A stretch of DNA of 5,864 nucleotides, taken from assembly GCA_021812845.1 (NCBI GenBank), contig JAKAML010000097.1:1-5864 (forward strand). Direction: 5' to 3'. Position numbers and translations under genes: made by a program. Every line of letters begins with the position of its first letter. The first letter of the stretch is position 1. Shown piece after piece: positions 4,989 through 5,864 of the stretch. This DNA is from Pseudomonadota bacterium (GTDB lineage: Bacteria; Pseudomonadota; Alphaproteobacteria; Rhizobiales; Hyphomicrobiaceae). A model generated the notes under the pieces. It was not told the origin of the DNA and ran no database searches. It saw nothing but the letters and a program-made list of their open reading frames with translations.

Positions 4989-5864
4989 GCTGCCGAAGCT
5001 GGCCGGCGTCGGCCAGCACGTCCGCGACGCGCGCGGGCTCGCGACCCAGGTCACCGACGGGCGCGGCATCGTCGCCAACATGACCTACGACAACGCCGGC
5101 CGCATCCTGACGCGCACGTTCCCGTCCGCGCCAGCCGAGAACATGACGTTCGTCTACGACGCCATCGCGTCGGGCAACGCCGGCAAGGGCCGCCTCACCT
5201 CGACCACGCACGAGGGCGGCTCGGTCGCACTGGTCTACGACGCGCGCGGCAACGTCACCCGCGACACCCGCGTCGTCGGCGGATTCACCTACGTCACCGA
5301 CTTCGCCTACGACGCCGCCGACAACCTGAGCCTCGTCACCTACCCGTCGGGCCGGCAGGTCGAGTATCTGCGCGACAGCATGGGCCGCGTCGCCACGGTC
5401 AGGACGCGGAAGCCCTCGACCGGCGCGTGGTCGAACGTCGCGACCGCGATCGTCTACCAACCGCTGTCTACCATCGTGAAGTCCTTCACCCACGGCAACG
5501 GGCTCGCGACCACCAACACCCACACGCTCGACTACGAGCTGTCGCGGTGCCAGGTGACCGACGGCGCGCTGTCGCTGATCGACAAGAGCTACGCCCGCTC
5601 AGACAAGCTCAACATCACGGCCATTACCGACGCGGCGGTGCCGTCGAACTCGCTGGCGCTCGGCTACAACAAGTCGAACCGCTTGCAGAGCGCGGCGGGC
5701 CCGTGGGGCAGCAAGACCTACACCTACGACGGCACCGGCAACCGCACCACCGAGATCACCGGCTCCGTAACGGACACGCTGAGCTACCCCGGCGGCTCGA
5801 ACCGCATCGCCAACGTCGTCACCGGCACCACGACGACGCGAACCTTCACCCACGACGGCGCGGG
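4981..5864 (+). CDS. RHS/YD-repeat protein, 5' end missing, runs off the window
   Basis: A continuous frame without stop runs from 4930 to the window end. Recognisable sequence begins at about 4981 (FDELPKLAG) and continues with degenerate YD repeats: DARGLATQVTDGRG, TYDNAGRILTRT, VYDARGNVTRDT, FAYDAADNLSLVTYPSGR, YLRDSMGRVATV, TYDGTGNRTTEI and the incomplete THDGA at the edge. Such repeats build the beta-strand shell of RHS proteins, which encloses a C-terminal toxin in secreted or contact-dependent systems. Neither the signal peptide or N-terminal domain nor the toxin tip is visible. The first in-frame ATG is at 5080, inside a repeat and without a Shine-Dalgarno, so the gene is probably truncated at its 5' end by rearrangement. 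It may be a silent cassette. Codon use stays GC-rich throughout with no frameshift. Confidence 0.82.

Noticed and set aside
4972..5523. Open frame on the - strand opposite the RHS gene
   Set aside because: Val/Gly/Arg/Asp-rich antisense shadow. The + strand frame shows clear YD repeats and stays open to the edge.
1..5864. CRISPR array, insertion sequence or toxin-antitoxin pair
   Set aside because: No regularly spaced direct repeats, no transposase motifs with terminal inverted repeats, and no recognisable toxin or antitoxin domain were seen on either strand.

Overview
The window looks like a GC-rich alphaproteobacterial chromosome. The lineage is inferred from the very high GC at third codon positions and from a degraded C-terminal tail of the type that ends many alphaproteobacterial calcium-binding (RTX-like) proteins. 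It divides into three parts: a phage lysis module on the left, two divergent tRNA genes with a small secreted nuclease in the middle, and a damaged RHS/RTX region with one intact membrane-protein gene on the right.

Left part (1-2484, + strand). Five tightly packed or overlapping genes form what reads as a prophage lysis cassette. In order they are a lysozyme-like endolysin with a C-terminal membrane segment, an inner-membrane coiled-coil protein with i-spanin topology, a small lipoprotein with an LAAC lipobox (o-spanin candidate), a coiled-coil protein with one C-terminal membrane segment, and a 32-residue single-span peptide. The junctions are TGA-C-ATG, ATGA, a short gap, and TGATG, so the genes are probably translationally coupled. 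A 14-bp GC-rich hairpin followed by TTTT closes the unit. No integrase, terminase or structural phage gene is visible, so the prophage assignment rests on the lysis genes alone.

Middle part (2497-3750). A staphylococcal-nuclease-family gene with all expected catalytic residues lies on the - strand, directly downstream of a tRNA-Pro(CGG) gene on the same strand. A tRNA-Gln(TTG) gene lies on the + strand. Both tRNAs encode their CCA ends and both have recognisable promoter-like hexamers upstream. About 190 bases past tRNA-Gln is a perfect 23-bp inverted repeat with a 5-base loop and no T-tract.

Right part (3751-5864). The - strand holds gene debris: the last residues of an RTX-type calcium-binding protein carrying an apparent one-base deletion, next to a C-terminal RHS fragment. 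A GTG-started four-span membrane protein with a strong ribosome-binding site follows on the + strand. Its stop codon sits a few bases inside a long open RHS/YD-repeat frame that has no obvious start and runs off the window. Two RHS pieces in opposite orientation, both broken at an end, suggest a rearranged RHS locus. I see no complete new defence or toxin system here. The most unusual points are the C-terminally anchored endolysin, the double open frame in the fourth lysis gene, the large perfect hairpin, and the RHS/RTX mosaic.
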